From assembly GCF_001403875.1 (NCBI RefSeq), contig NZ_LN884299.1, positions 3,198,546 through 3,262,545 of the forward strand: a DNA stretch of 64,000 nt. Reading direction: 5' to 3'. Positions 26,441-33,583 of this stretch are shown one piece after another. Numbering within the stretch: position 1 is the stretch's first letter; the number at the start of each line of letters is the position of its first letter. The notes under the pieces were generated by a model. It ran no database searches. It saw only the letters and a program-made list of their open reading frames with translations, and was not told the origin of the DNA. The position numbers were made by a program, and so were the translations under genes. This stretch comes from Paenibacillus ihumii (lineage in GTDB: Bacteria > Bacillota > Bacilli > Paenibacillales > Paenibacillaceae).

Positions 26441-26579
26441 CGTTTTCCTCACCTCCCTCCAAGCGCTCCACAAGCCCGCTATCACGCTCCTGCTTGTAGG
26501 CTGATAATTCATCCTCCTGCGGCTTTCGGCGCTGCTGCTCGCCCCACAGTGGCTGGGAGAAGCGATCAAGATCAGACAT
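26424..26579 (-). CDS. Hypothetical 51-residue protein
   Basis: Starts at ATG 26579 downstream of GAGGAGGTG and ends at TGA 26424, overlapping the zinc-finger gene by 17 nt. The product (MSDLDRFSQPLWGEQQRRKP and on) is hydrophilic and acidic at the end. Coding is inferred from the ribosome site and chained overlap. Confidence 0.5.
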   Translation of the reverse strand: MSDLDRFSQPLWGEQQRRKPQEDELSAYKQERDSGLVERLEGGEENDGRSC

Positions 26580-26596
26580 AGCCACCCCGCACCTCC

Positions 26597-26860
26597 TCAG
26601 ACGTAATGCTGCAAACTCTGGTAGTACGAGATTAGCCCCCGCTTTTTAAGCTCCAGATATTTGTTCTGTACTACCCGCTCTGTCTTACCGAGAGCAAACG
26701 ACATCGCCCGCCGACCATCATGCTTGTAAAACTTGCACAAATAGGACAACTCATCTTCCGTAAACCGCTGACCGTGTTTTTCATGAAATTCCGGGTGATA
26801 CATCATCCGGCCTAAGTTGTCATATTGGATACCATCATCTTCTATGGCTAGGCCAGCCAT
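26597..26860 (-). CDS. Probable DNA-binding protein (SANT/HTH-like)
   Basis: 87 residues from ATG 26860 (GGGGAG 10 nt upstream; GTG 26869 is an alternative). YHPEFHEKHGQRFTEDELSYLC and FALGKTERVVQNKYLELKKRG form a three-helix unit like Myb/SANT or sigma-like domains common in Bacillales phages. Role unknown, probably regulatory. Confidence 0.7.
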   Translation of the reverse strand: MAGLAIEDDGIQYDNLGRMMYHPEFHEKHGQRFTEDELSYLCKFYKHDGRRAMSFALGKTERVVQNKYLELKKRGLISYYQSLQHYV

Positions 26861-26979
26861 GCGAACCACACTCCCCGCTGCACCTTCCCAACGAAGTCCC
26901 CGAAGGTTATGCCGTAGCGGGCGCCAATATCGAAGTGTTCAAAATAGGTTCCGAGCCGATCAAGCAGTTCGTCTGGCAT
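26848..26979 (-). CDS. Hypothetical 43-residue protein
   Basis: From ATG 26979 (GGGGTGAGC before it) to TAG 26848, overlapping the next gene's start by 13 nt. MPDELLDRLGTYFEHFDIGA and YGITFGDFVGKVQRG suggest a small helical protein. Short phage products of this shape are frequent in Paenibacillus; function unknown. Confidence 0.55.
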   Translation of the reverse strand: MPDELLDRLGTYFEHFDIGARYGITFGDFVGKVQRGVWFAWLA

Positions 26980-27127
26980 GCTGCTCACCCCAATTTGCAA
27001 AGTACATTTCGCGGTGTTTCCGGTACTGCTGCCTGGCCCATCCCGCCACTTTAAAACGATTATTCGCCCTGGCGAAGGCTTCGATCCGAAGGAACAGGAC
27101 CATCTTTTCTACAGTGTTCAAGTGCAT
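26960..27127 (-). CDS. Hypothetical basic 55-residue protein
   Basis: From ATG 27127, just after GGAGG, to TGA 26960; it overlaps both neighbours (10 nt upstream, 20 nt downstream). The product is basic and helical (MHLNTVEKMVLFLRIEAFAR and on). Coding is supported by the ribosome site and chained overlaps only. Confidence 0.5.
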   Translation of the reverse strand: MHLNTVEKMVLFLRIEAFARANNRFKVAGWARQQYRKHREMYFANWGEQHARRTA

Positions 27128-27360
27128 TTCGCCTCCATTTCATCGAGTTTCATACAAAAGTGTTGAAGTAGATCGTCATTGCCGATGCACTGTGCTGCAT
27201 AAGCGGCTTCTTTATAGCCGTCAATCTTTTGCACAAGATCAGCGTTTGCCCTGAGACAGTGCATCATTTCGCTGGCTTCGAATGGGTTTAAGCCGCCCTT
27301 CAGCATTTTTATTGTTAGCTCAGCCACCCGGCGATGTACCGGGTGAACCATTATGGCCAT
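27118..27360 (-). CDS. Hypothetical phage protein (DUF7667-like)
   Basis: 80 residues beginning MAIMVHPVHRRVAELTIKML, with EASEMMHCLRANADLVQKI and LQHFCMKLDEMEAKC. The HPVHxRxAEL start and the later helix with HCL match a short Paenibacillus phage family I associate with DUF7667. All-helical; no function known. Confidence 0.7.
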   Translation of the reverse strand: MAIMVHPVHRRVAELTIKMLKGGLNPFEASEMMHCLRANADLVQKIDGYKEAAYAAQCIGNDDLLQHFCMKLDEMEAKCT

Positions 27361-27429
27361 GCCATCGCCATCCTTTCTGATTTATTTCCTTGCATATTCG
27401 ATTTTCAAAGATCAGGTTGTGCTATTTAC

Positions 27430-28155
27430 TTAAGCCGTTTGCTTCGTCAGCAATAAGCGGAATGTCTCTCTGCCCTTGGGAGTAACCATCGTTTGTGTCC
27501 CAGCCTTATTACCGCGTTCCCATTCTTTAAGTTCAAACAAGTTTGGGACATGCTGGGCGTAAGGCTTGAGTGCCCCTTTGCCGTCACGGAAGACATACCC
27601 GCGATCTAGCAGCCAATTGATAAACTCCCGCTCCTTGACTTTCAGCTCCTTGGCCGTGTCCCTGAAGCTAGTAAGGAGGTTCCGATCGACCAGAGCATCG
27701 AAATACTCCGCCTTTGGCTGCATGATGGCGATTTGTTCATTTGCCTTGCGGACCGATTCAAGCGTGATCCGAAACATAGCTTTCGTTTGTTCATCCGCAT
27801 GCGGCAAATAAGTTTGAATGAATAAATCGTCGTTTGCCACATACCCGCCTGTCTTGCGGATCGTCGGGAGGACTTCATGCGTTATCCAGCGTTTGAATTG
27901 CTTTGCTTCTGGCTTGCGACTACGCAGGATTAAGGAGTACAGGCCGGGTTCGTTGATGATCAGCGGTTTTCTCCCTGAACCCGAATACTGTTCGTGTTCG
28001 GATTTTTCATCATCATCCAAACCTAGCAGGGCTTTATTGGTGTCAGTTAGCTCAAGCACCTCGCAAACATCCTTTGCAATCCACCAAGGCTGGCCGTCCT
28101 TCTCGATCACTCGCACTTCCTGACCATTGAATTTATATATCTGTGGTTCGTTCAT
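27430..28155 (-). CDS. Phage antirepressor (Bro-N plus KilA-C domain)
   Basis: 241 residues from ATG 28155 behind GAAAGGGTGG. The N-terminal Bro-N domain has the hallmark WWIAKDVCEVLELTD, NEPGLYSLILRSRKPEAK and FKRWITHEVLPTIRKTGGY. The C-terminal KilA-C/Ant domain (LLTSFRDTAKELKVKEREF, GKGALKPYAQHV) is complete. Such proteins counteract repressors and promote lytic growth. Its gene follows the Cro-like gene and a small linker gene, the usual antirepressor place. Confidence 0.93.
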   Translation of the reverse strand: MNEPQIYKFNGQEVRVIEKDGQPWWIAKDVCEVLELTDTNKALLGLDDDEKSEHEQYSGSGRKPLIINEPGLYSLILRSRKPEAKQFKRWITHEVLPTIRKTGGYVANDDLFIQTYLPHADEQTKAMFRITLESVRKANEQIAIMQPKAEYFDALVDRNLLTSFRDTAKELKVKEREFINWLLDRGYVFRDGKGALKPYAQHVPNLFELKEWERGNKAGTQTMVTPKGRETFRLLLTKQTA

Positions 28156-28477
28156 TCTCGCCACCCTTTCTATTTCGAGACCGGAACTTTTCGATGACTG
28201 CAACCAACTCCTTAATCATTTCGGTTGCTTGGTCCAGACTTTCTCCATAGAAGAAAGTTTGATGACGGAGATCAAAGGTTTTTCGTGCAATAGTTGAAAA
28301 TGCGCTATGGATTCGATAGTCATCTCCAAGGATAGGGCTGACATGTCTTCTGATTTCATTCATCAGCTCGTATCTGGATGCTTTAAGCGGCAATTGTTGT
28401 TTCCGTACTTCCTCAATAATTTCAGCTTTAAGGGCTTCTAATTGCTCAGGTGTTAGCACTATAGCATTTGGATTCAT
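28133..28477 (-). CDS. Hypothetical early protein downstream of Cro
   Basis: 114 residues from ATG 28477 (GGAGAGG nine bases upstream). NAIVLTPEQLEALKAEIIEEV and a later segment HQTFFYGESLDQATEMIKEL are visible; likely helical and DNA-associated. The palindromic operator at 28506-28521 lies just upstream of its start. Not recognised. Confidence 0.65.
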   Translation of the reverse strand: MNPNAIVLTPEQLEALKAEIIEEVRKQQLPLKASRYELMNEIRRHVSPILGDDYRIHSAFSTIARKTFDLRHQTFFYGESLDQATEMIKELVAVIEKFRSRNRKGGENERTTDI

Positions 28478-28733
28478 TCGAACCATCCTCTCCATTACCA
28501 TCTTCGTTACCTAGTGGTAACGGGTCTTCAAAAATAAATAGGTCATTAAGACCCATTTCTCTGCAAGCGTTCAAAAGACCAGCTATGAATTCATTTCCGG
28601 GAGATCTTTGCCCCCGTAGAACACGATATACTTGTGTCCTTGAAACACCGATTTTTTCAGCTAGTTCTGATTCGTCCCAACCTTTAGATTGCATGTATGC
28701 TTCAATATTCTTAAGGTTAATCTCCATTCGCAT
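28446..28733 (-). CDS. Cro-like repressor (XRE helix-turn-helix)
   Basis: 95 residues, starting at ATG 28733 behind GGGGGTG. The HTH is LAEKIGVSRTQVYRVLRGQR, followed by a short acidic tail. It is the first gene of the early minus-strand operon and faces the CI-like gene across the operator array. By position it acts like Cro. The name is from arrangement and fold; the regulatory direction is not proved. Confidence 0.85.
   Translation of the reverse strand: MRMEINLKNIEAYMQSKGWDESELAEKIGVSRTQVYRVLRGQRSPGNEFIAGLLNACREMGLNDLFIFEDPLPLGNEDGNGEDGSNESKCYSANT
28506..28521. promoter_or_regulatory. Internal operator-like palindrome
   Basis: GTTACCTAGTGGTAAC, perfect 6-bp arms around TAGT, is the best-matching copy of the TTACC-N4-GGTAA element found four more times at 28763-28909. 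It lies inside the Cro-like gene, just upstream of the next gene's start. Confidence 0.6.
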
Positions 28734-28762
28734 GTTTTCACCCCCTCAGCGTGTATATTCCA

Positions 28763-28909
28763 TTACCTTATGGGAACACTTATAAAGTACCACACCTATA
28801 CCATATGGTAAAACACCGAAAATGGGAATATTCGTTCCTATGCGGTGATTTTCAAATGATTTTACCACTCGGTAACGTTTTTTCGTTGTTTTTCTTTACC
28901 TATTGGGAA
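28763..28909. promoter_or_regulatory. Operator array between repressor and Cro genes
   Basis: Four TTACC-N4-GG(T/G)AA dyads: 28763-28776 (TTACCTTATGGGAA), 28798-28811 (centred on TACCATATGGTA), 28862-28875 (TTACCACTCGGTAA) and 28896-28909 (TTACCTATTGGGAA). Centres are spaced 35, 64 and 34 bp, so they form two pairs about three helical turns apart. The rightmost overlaps the -35 of the repressor promoter. Confidence 0.8.
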
Positions 28910-28923
28910 TTTTCATGTATATT
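28895..28923 (+). promoter_or_regulatory. Promoter of the CI-like repressor
   Basis: TTTACC (28895-28900) and TATATT (28918-28923) with a 17-bp spacer. The -35 overlaps the operator at 28896-28909, which suggests autoregulation. The start codon is about 50 bp downstream. Confidence 0.6.
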
Positions 28924-28976
28924 TACAAGTGTGATGCTTAAAGAAATTACTTTTTTTGAATTGGAGTGTACCAATA

Positions 28977-29669
28977 ATGAGTTCAAATTTCGGCATATAT
29001 TTAAAATCACTGCGTGAAGAAAAGGGTTTAACACTTAATCAATTAGCAGAATTATCAGGTGTAAGTAATGCACAAATATCCAGAATAGAAAATGGCTTAC
29101 GTGAGTTACCTAGACCAGAGACAATAAGGAAATTAGCAGCGGGATTAAACACTTCCCAAACTGACCTAATGGAGAAAGCGGGGTATTTTGAAGGTTTAGA
29201 CACACAAAAAAAATCCGGTGTAAAAAACTATTTACGAATTCAAGAAGCTCTTGATGCTACTATCAATGAGTTGATCAAAGAGGCGTACGAGTCGGGGCAA
29301 GATAAAGAAGTATTCAAAACTATTGGTAAATTTCTTCACGATGATCTTGAACACTATCTTGAAGAAAAAGAATTAGAAAAACTTCCAACTTCTTTAGAGG
29401 ATATTGCGGATTTTATAAGATTTTGCGATATGAGCTTGGAAACAAAAGCAGATTTCATTCAATTTCTAAAGAAAAATATAGTCAAAGAAAGCCCTGCCCC
29501 GAACGAAGCCGAGAAAGAGCTTTTCGATAGATCGCTTGATTTATCAGACGAGGAAATCAAGCAACGCTTTGATTTTAAAGTTGATGGTCACGATCTGACA
29601 GAGGAGGAGTATCAGCGGATGATTGCTGCCGTTCGTGCTGAACGATTGTATCGGAACAGCCAGCAATAA
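28977..29669 (+). CDS. CI-like prophage repressor (XRE family)
   Basis: 230 residues from ATG 28977 (TTGGAG upstream; an in-frame ATG at 28956 has none). The N-terminal HTH is LREEKGLTLNQLAELSGVSN with AQISRIENGLRELPRPETI. The rest is acidic and helical and lacks a peptidase-type S24 domain, so LexA-like self-cleavage is not expected. It would bind the TTACC-type operators and hold lysogeny. A/T-rich compared with the structural genes. Relief probably depends on the antirepressor or other factors. Confidence 0.9.
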   Translation: MSSNFGIYLKSLREEKGLTLNQLAELSGVSNAQISRIENGLRELPRPETIRKLAAGLNTSQTDLMEKAGYFEGLDTQKKSGVKNYLRIQEALDATINELIKEAYESGQDKEVFKTIGKFLHDDLEHYLEEKELEKLPTSLEDIADFIRFCDMSLETKADFIQFLKKNIVKESPAPNEAEKELFDRSLDLSDEEIKQRFDFKVDGHDLTEEEYQRMIAAVRAERLYRNSQQ

Positions 29670-29822
29670 CTCTTTTTAAATATTCTGGATCCTTGCCCAT
29701 CACCTCAGATAACTTACTTAGGTCAATACTTTTTTTTTGAATAGGTCATCACTCCTGGGTTATGTGCTAATATTTTCCGATGTGATATAAGACGAGCATA
29801 CCACAAACACGAACAAAAAACG

Positions 29823-29836
29823 AGAACAAACGTTCC
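29823..29836 (+). promoter_or_regulatory. LexA (DinR) box-like site
   Basis: AGAACAAACGTTCC matches the Bacillus SOS consensus CGAACRNRYGTTYC at every position but the first. It lies 48 bp before the small HTH gene at 29884. It suggests SOS control of that gene and so a link between DNA damage and prophage behaviour; not tested. Confidence 0.6.
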
Positions 29837-29883
29837 TGAAAATAAATGATATATTTCCTGAAAAGAAAGGTGGAATTGATCAA

Positions 29884-30102
29884 TTGGCATACTCCCGAGG
29901 GAGGTGCCTGCTGCAATATTGGCTTGATCATCGAGGCATGAGCCAAGCAGAATTTGCGCGACGTATAGGCTGGTCAAAGCGCATGGTATCATACTGGTGT
30001 AGCGATGAGCGTCTCATGAGTGTTGAAGCTATGTACACCGCTTCGGTGATCTTGGAGATCTCTATGGAGAGTCTGTATCAATGGCGAATCTCCGCCGAAT
30101 AA
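29884..30102 (+). CDS. Small XRE-family regulator
   Basis: 72 residues starting at TTG 29884 with GGTGG upstream. It is almost entirely one helix-turn-helix: LLQYWLDHRGMSQAEFARRIGW, KRMVSYWCSDERLMSVEAMY, ASVILEISMESLYQW. Related tiny regulators are common in Paenibacillus. The LexA-like box upstream suggests induction by DNA damage. It could act against the repressor or be a chromosomal-type regulator picked up by the phage. Confidence 0.78.
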   Translation: MAYSRGRCLLQYWLDHRGMSQAEFARRIGWSKRMVSYWCSDERLMSVEAMYTASVILEISMESLYQWRISAE

Positions 30103-30145
30103 AGCAGGCGTCGCGGGTAATCAACCGCACTCCCCCGGATGAATT

Positions 30146-30163
30146 GGGAACGTATAGGTTCCC
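30146..30163. repeat. 18-bp near-perfect palindrome
   Basis: GGGAACGTATAGGTTCCC has 6-bp complementary arms and a TATA centre. It lies 44 bp after the small HTH gene in the gap to the lipoprotein gene. It may be that regulator's operator; no T-run follows, so it is not a terminator. Confidence 0.5.
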
Positions 30164-30348
30164 ACACCTTTCAATAATTCTAACCTCCCCCTCATTTCTA
30201 TTACATAATTTTAACGCGACTTAAAGCTTACAAAAGGACATTTCTCGGACAAATCATCCCCTCTCCTAGAAAATTTCCTTGTTTGGCATAGAAACTTTTT
30301 CCTAGTTCTGGTAGACTGGTCTTTAATAAATCCGAACCGGAGGAAGTC

Positions 30349-30909
30349 ATGAAAAAAACATTACTCATCTTGCTTTTTGTATCACTGCTGGCTGGATGTG
30401 GAGAAGTAAAAAATACCGAAGCTAAAGATAGTGGTACTGTGAAGCAAACTAAAACTGACAAGAGATCACCTGAATTGAAATTCGTCGAGGATGATCTGGA
30501 TAGCTTGATAAGAAGTACAAGTTCGCTCGTTGACCAGACTTGGAAAACATCTGTCGCCGAGTCAATCGATAACTATCAATTCGGATTATTAAGCGCCGAA
30601 TCTACAATTTCTGATCTTGAGTTAGCGAAGCAGCAGTATAATAGTAAAATCACTGAGCTGGAAGGTTTTGAAACTCCTAACGATCTTGAATTAACCGCAT
30701 CCGCTAAGATTTTTTTGGATGGAACAATCGAGAATCTATCCAAAGCAATTCAGGGGCGAGTAGAGGTTATCGATTATTTAATTGACTCGGTTAATAAAGG
30801 GTCATTAGGCCAAGATACAGTAAAAGAAATTGAGAGTAGGTTAATTGTACCGAACACTTATTTACAACAAGCGGCTAACAGCTATGCTAATCTACTTGAA
30901 AACATATAA
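30349..30909 (+). CDS. Prophage-encoded lipoprotein
   Basis: 186 residues; a lipoprotein signal MKKTLLILLFVSLLAGC ends in the lipobox LLAGC, so it is lipidated at Cys17 and anchored outside the membrane. The mature part is helical and acidic with repeated heptad-like stretches (about 50-90 and 105-135). GGAGGAAGTC precedes the ATG, and a strong terminator follows. As a separately terminated gene on the non-early strand it is a likely lysogen-expressed cargo gene. It might affect surface properties or exclude other phages; no family recognised. Confidence 0.82.
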   Translation: MKKTLLILLFVSLLAGCGEVKNTEAKDSGTVKQTKTDKRSPELKFVEDDLDSLIRSTSSLVDQTWKTSVAESIDNYQFGLLSAESTISDLELAKQQYNSKITELEGFETPNDLELTASAKIFLDGTIENLSKAIQGRVEVIDYLIDSVNKGSLGQDTVKEIESRLIVPNTYLQQAANSYANLLENI

Positions 30910-30916
30910 TCAACGC

Positions 30917-30952
30917 AAAAACCACCGAGGCGTAATGCCTGTGGTTTTTTTA
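30917..30952 (+). terminator. Terminator after the lipoprotein gene
   Basis: AAACCAC-CGAGGC-GTAAT-GCCT-GTGGTTTTTTT forms a stable hairpin followed by seven T. It lies 8 bp after the stop and just before the HicA promoter. Confidence 0.85.
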
Positions 30953-30959
30953 ATTAGTA

Positions 30960-30988
30960 TTGCAATACGTATTGATACGTATTATAAT
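30960..30988 (+). promoter_or_regulatory. hicAB promoter with operator in the spacer
   Basis: TTGCAA (30960-30965) and TATAAT (30983-30988) with a 17-bp spacer. The spacer region contains two copies of the palindrome ATACGTAT (30965-30972 and 30975-30982) two bases apart, filling the space between -35 and -10. This is a classic site for autorepression by a DNA-binding antitoxin. Confidence 0.8.
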
Positions 30989-31007
30989 TAAATTAGGAGG
31001 TGAGGGG

Positions 31008-31202
31008 ATGAGAAGTTATTCTTCAAGAGAGGTCATCAAAATATTAAAGAATAACGGATGGTATTGGGTGAAGACAGTCGGTGACCATTGGCAATTTAAA
31101 CACCCAACCATAAAAGCTAAGGTCACAGTGGTACATCCTGAAAAGGACTTGGCAATACATATCTTAAAGGATATTGAGAAGAAGTCGGGGCTGAAGTTCT
31201 AG
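31008..31202 (+). CDS. hicA: HicA-type toxin (mRNA interferase)
   Basis: 64 residues from ATG 31008 behind AGGAGG. The dsRBD-like HicA fold is clear: SSREVIKILKNNGWYWVKTV, GDHWQFKHPTIKAKVTVVHP and ILKDIEKKSGLKF, with the catalytic histidine in GDHWQFKHP. HicA cuts mRNA and is neutralised by HicB, encoded next. Gene order toxin first, antitoxin second, is normal for this family. Confidence 0.92.
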   Translation: MRSYSSREVIKILKNNGWYWVKTVGDHWQFKHPTIKAKVTVVHPEKDLAIHILKDIEKKSGLKF

Positions 31203-31266
31203 CCCCTCCCCTCTTCTTTAAAAATAAAATAAAGTAAATATAATAAAAGTGAAAGGAATGATCCCT

Positions 31267-31650
31267 TTGAAAAATGAGTTTCAATATGTAGCTGTTCTTG
31301 ATTTTTCAGGGAAACATATTGCGATTACTTTCCCAGACTTAGAAGAAGCTATATCTCAAGCCGATGACATTGAGCAGGCTATCCGTAGAGCTGATGAAGT
31401 TCTCAAACTAACTATTGAAAGCCGGATAGATGATAATGAGGAAATTCCTGAGCCCACACCATTAAATAAGATCGATCTACAGGAAGGACAGCGCACGATC
31501 GTTGCCAAATGTCATCTAAAAGAAAAAATAAAATACGATAAGAAAACACTGACCATTCCCCATGATCTAAATGTCGCTGCTGAAGCTGCTGGTTTGAATT
31601 TCTCGCAGGTACTTCAAAAGGCATTGCGTGAAGAATTGGCAGATAGGTAA
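31267..31650 (+). CDS. hicB: HicB-type antitoxin
   Basis: 127 residues from TTG 31267 (AAAGGA eight bases before); ATG 31258 and GTG 31249 in frame are alternatives. The N-terminal partial RNase H-like domain (YVAVLDFSGKHIAITFPDLE, ADDIEQAIRRADEVLKL) binds the toxin, and the C-terminal part (LTIPHDLNVAAEAAGLNFSQ) is a ribbon-helix-helix-like DNA-binding unit. It would bind ATACGTAT sites in its own promoter. Confidence 0.9.
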   Translation: MKNEFQYVAVLDFSGKHIAITFPDLEEAISQADDIEQAIRRADEVLKLTIESRIDDNEEIPEPTPLNKIDLQEGQRTIVAKCHLKEKIKYDKKTLTIPHDLNVAAEAAGLNFSQVLQKALREELADR

Positions 31651-31654
31651 ATAA

Positions 31655-31695
31655 AAAAAGGAGCCCCACGACCGTAGTCGCAGGGCTCCTTTTTA
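31655..31695. terminator. Bidirectional terminator between hicB and the lysis genes
   Basis: AAAAAGGAGCCC and GGGCTCCTTTTT form a long stem with an A-run on one side and a T-run on the other. It can stop hicAB transcripts on the plus strand and late transcripts after the amidase gene on the minus strand. Confidence 0.85.
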
Positions 31696-31751
31696 CCGGT
31701 GTTTCCGGATTGCATATCAGGGGTGCTGATATCTTGACCATATTATACCAT

Positions 31752-32453
31752 TTATTTAATCAATCTTCCAAGTATAGTTCCCAGCGTTCCGATATCAACT
31801 GGATCGGTCGCTTTCCATTCTGGACTGATTTCAGCATTCTTGATTAGCCATTCCCGGCCCTTCTCTTTCCACTCAGGCGCTTTTATCACGACTAACCCCT
31901 CCCTTCGCTTTAAACCTAGGTATTTCGCAATCCCGGACACGTGTCCCTGGATAATTGCATCGATCACTTCTGGCCGCTTCAGCCTAGCCGCATCGCTGGC
32001 CACATCAATGAACAGGTTCTCGGTAAGCACTGCCGGCATTTTACTCTCCCGGACCATGTGCAGGTTCTTGGACTTTTTACCACGATCGATCACACCAAAC
32101 GGTTTAAGTGCAGTGAGGATCTCGCCATGCAGCACGTTTTGAAATGAAGTACTCGCTGTTGTTGCCGAAGAGTAACGGAACGTCTCGAAGCCTCCAGCAC
32201 CGCCGCCGGCATTGCAATGGATGGAGACCAGGAGGTCGGCGCCAGCTTTGTTGGCTAAGTCGGTACGCTCCTTAAGCGTCAAATATACATCTGTACTCCG
32301 GGATAGTTGCACCTGAACGCCGTCATATTGCGATTCTAGCTGCTGCTTGATGCCGAGGGACACTGCAAGTACGATGTCCTTCTCTTGTAATCCGTATCCT
32401 ACCGCCCCCGGGTCCTTACCACCATGGCCAGCATCGATAAATACTTTCTTCAT
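31752..32453 (-). CDS. Endolysin, N-acetylmuramoyl-L-alanine amidase (Amidase_3)
   Basis: 233 residues with the zinc-amidase motifs KKVFIDAGHGGKDPGAVG, LLVSIHCNAGGGAGGFET and LTENLFIDV. The domain fills residues 1-175, and the short C-terminal part may bind the wall. It cuts the bond between MurNAc and L-alanine to release virions. It has no signal peptide and needs the holin gene directly upstream, which overlaps it by 4 nt. Confidence 0.95.
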   Translation of the reverse strand: MKKVFIDAGHGGKDPGAVGYGLQEKDIVLAVSLGIKQQLESQYDGVQVQLSRSTDVYLTLKERTDLANKAGADLLVSIHCNAGGGAGGFETFRYSSATTASTSFQNVLHGEILTALKPFGVIDRGKKSKNLHMVRESKMPAVLTENLFIDVASDAARLKRPEVIDAIIQGHVSGIAKYLGLKRREGLVVIKAPEWKEKGREWLIKNAEISPEWKATDPVDIGTLGTILGRLIK

Positions 32454-32716
32454 TGTTCTCCACCTTTCCGGGCCTGCTTAATCGCCTGGTGACCAAAGAC
32501 GGCAAATGCGCCGGCCAAGATGCCCTGGATCACTGTTTCCACGCCCCAACCCAGCAGCCCTACGGCAAATACAACAGCAAGTACCACAACAGCATAGATG
32601 ATGCTCCAATCGGGTACCCGCGGGGTTTGCTTAAGCACGTACCCCAGCACCCAGCATGCAGCAACTACAATCAGCAACCTCGGGTCAATCAGTTCAAAGA
32701 TCATGTTCCATTCCAT
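32450..32716 (-). CDS. Phage holin
   Basis: 88 residues with three hydrophobic spans (about 12-27, 38-58 and 60-75) and a basic tail QAIKQARKGGEQ, as in the holins of skin-like and Paenibacillus prophages (Phage_holin_5_2 type). It forms membrane holes at the end of the cycle. It lies between XhlA and the amidase. Confidence 0.88.
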   Translation of the reverse strand: MEWNMIFELIDPRLLIVVAACWVLGYVLKQTPRVPDWSIIYAVVVLAVVFAVGLLGWGVETVIQGILAGAFAVFGHQAIKQARKGGEQ

Positions 32717-32739
32717 TCAAAATCATTCCTCTCATTTTT

Positions 32740-32988
32740 TTATTTAAGTCCACCGGCGATAACAAAAGCGGCAATCGCCAAGATGAAAGCTCCTGCAAAG
32801 GTTCGCCAGAGCCATTTTTGACCATCTTCGATACGATTTAATCTCTCATGTGCAGATTTAGCAGATGATAGAGCTTTTACCGCAGTTTCGTTCGCCGATA
32901 TTGCCCTATCTAGTTTTTCATTCATGTTGTCCACAGTAGTTTCTACCCTCGTGATTCGCTGTAACATTTCGGCTTGTACTCCATCCAT
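32740..32988 (-). CDS. XhlA-like lysis protein
   Basis: 82 residues: a coiled coil (ITRVETTVDNMNEKLDRAIS and on) followed by one C-terminal membrane span (WRTFAGAFILAIAAFVIAGG). This is the layout of XhlA of PBSX, which acts with the holin and amidase in lysis. Confidence 0.88.
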   Translation of the reverse strand: MDGVQAEMLQRITRVETTVDNMNEKLDRAISANETAVKALSSAKSAHERLNRIEDGQKWLWRTFAGAFILAIAAFVIAGGLK

Positions 32989-33062
32989 CCCCCTACCCCC
33001 AATCCATTAAAATAGCCCCCGGGTATCCGAGGGCAAAATAAAAACGCCTTGCGGCGCTGCCT

Positions 33063-33200
33063 CTATGCATATTCAATGTCAGTAATCTGCTGGTACTGCT
33101 GCGACGTTATCATTTTGGCAACAACAAACGTTTTTAAGTTCTCAGGTGTATATGCTGGATGGCCGTTGTCGTAAAATCGCTTGATCGATGCAAACCACAT
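33063..33200 (-). CDS. XkdX-like tail-region protein
   Basis: 45 residues from ATG 33200 to TAG 33063, starting MWFASIKRFYDNGHPAYTPE and ending with a QYQQITDIEYA helix. This is the XkdX pattern, a very short protein found next to the lysis genes in PBSX-like and siphovirus prophages. It overlaps the preceding stop by 1 nt. Confidence 0.8.
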   Translation of the reverse strand: MWFASIKRFYDNGHPAYTPENLKTFVVAKMITSQQYQQITDIEYA

Positions 33201-33568
33201 TACTCAGCACCTCCCTTCAAGGTCGCTACTTCCAGCAGCAGATTGCCGACCGTGTCTTCCAGCGTGGCGATCGTTGCTTTATCAGCGGCATTTTCTAGGA
33301 GTAGGTTGCCCAGGTCGGATTCTAAAGCCGTTACCTTGTCAGCAATTTCGTTATCCGGAATCTGTACAGGCAGAACTTCGTAATTATAAAACATCTCTCC
33401 TGTACTAAGATTTATCATCAGCACAGGGTACATTCCTTCTGGCGTCTCGGATATTGGCAGACTCTCCACGTGTAGCCCGTTTTCTTCTATCTGTTCTGGG
33501 TACGGATTGTGAATAATAGCTTTAACTTTTGCTATGTCGCCGACCAAATCATGATAAATAGCGAACAT
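33200..33568 (-). CDS. Hypothetical tail-region protein with leucine-rich coiled coil
   Basis: 122 residues. The N-terminal half is globular (MFAIYHDLVGDIAKVKAIIH); the C-terminal third contains two near copies of a heptad unit (GNLLLENAADKATIATLE and GNLLLEVATLKGG). Position matches XkdW-type proteins between tail fibre and XkdX. Confidence 0.72.
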   Translation of the reverse strand: MFAIYHDLVGDIAKVKAIIHNPYPEQIEENGLHVESLPISETPEGMYPVLMINLSTGEMFYNYEVLPVQIPDNEIADKVTALESDLGNLLLENAADKATIATLEDTVGNLLLEVATLKGGAE

Positions 33569-33583
33569 ATTACATCCCTCCTA

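Noticed and set aside
29640..29750. Minus-strand frame reading LSEVMGKDPEYLKRVIAG, joined by a shift at a run of nine A to MTYSKKK
   Set aside because: It resembles an HTH-like peptide, but it overlaps the 3' end of the CI-like gene on the opposite strand, is short, and needs a frameshift. Not enough to call a gene.
29723..29992. 89-codon minus-strand frame with hydrophobic stretch
   Set aside because: It covers the LexA-like box and the small HTH gene on the other strand, and I regard it as a shadow.
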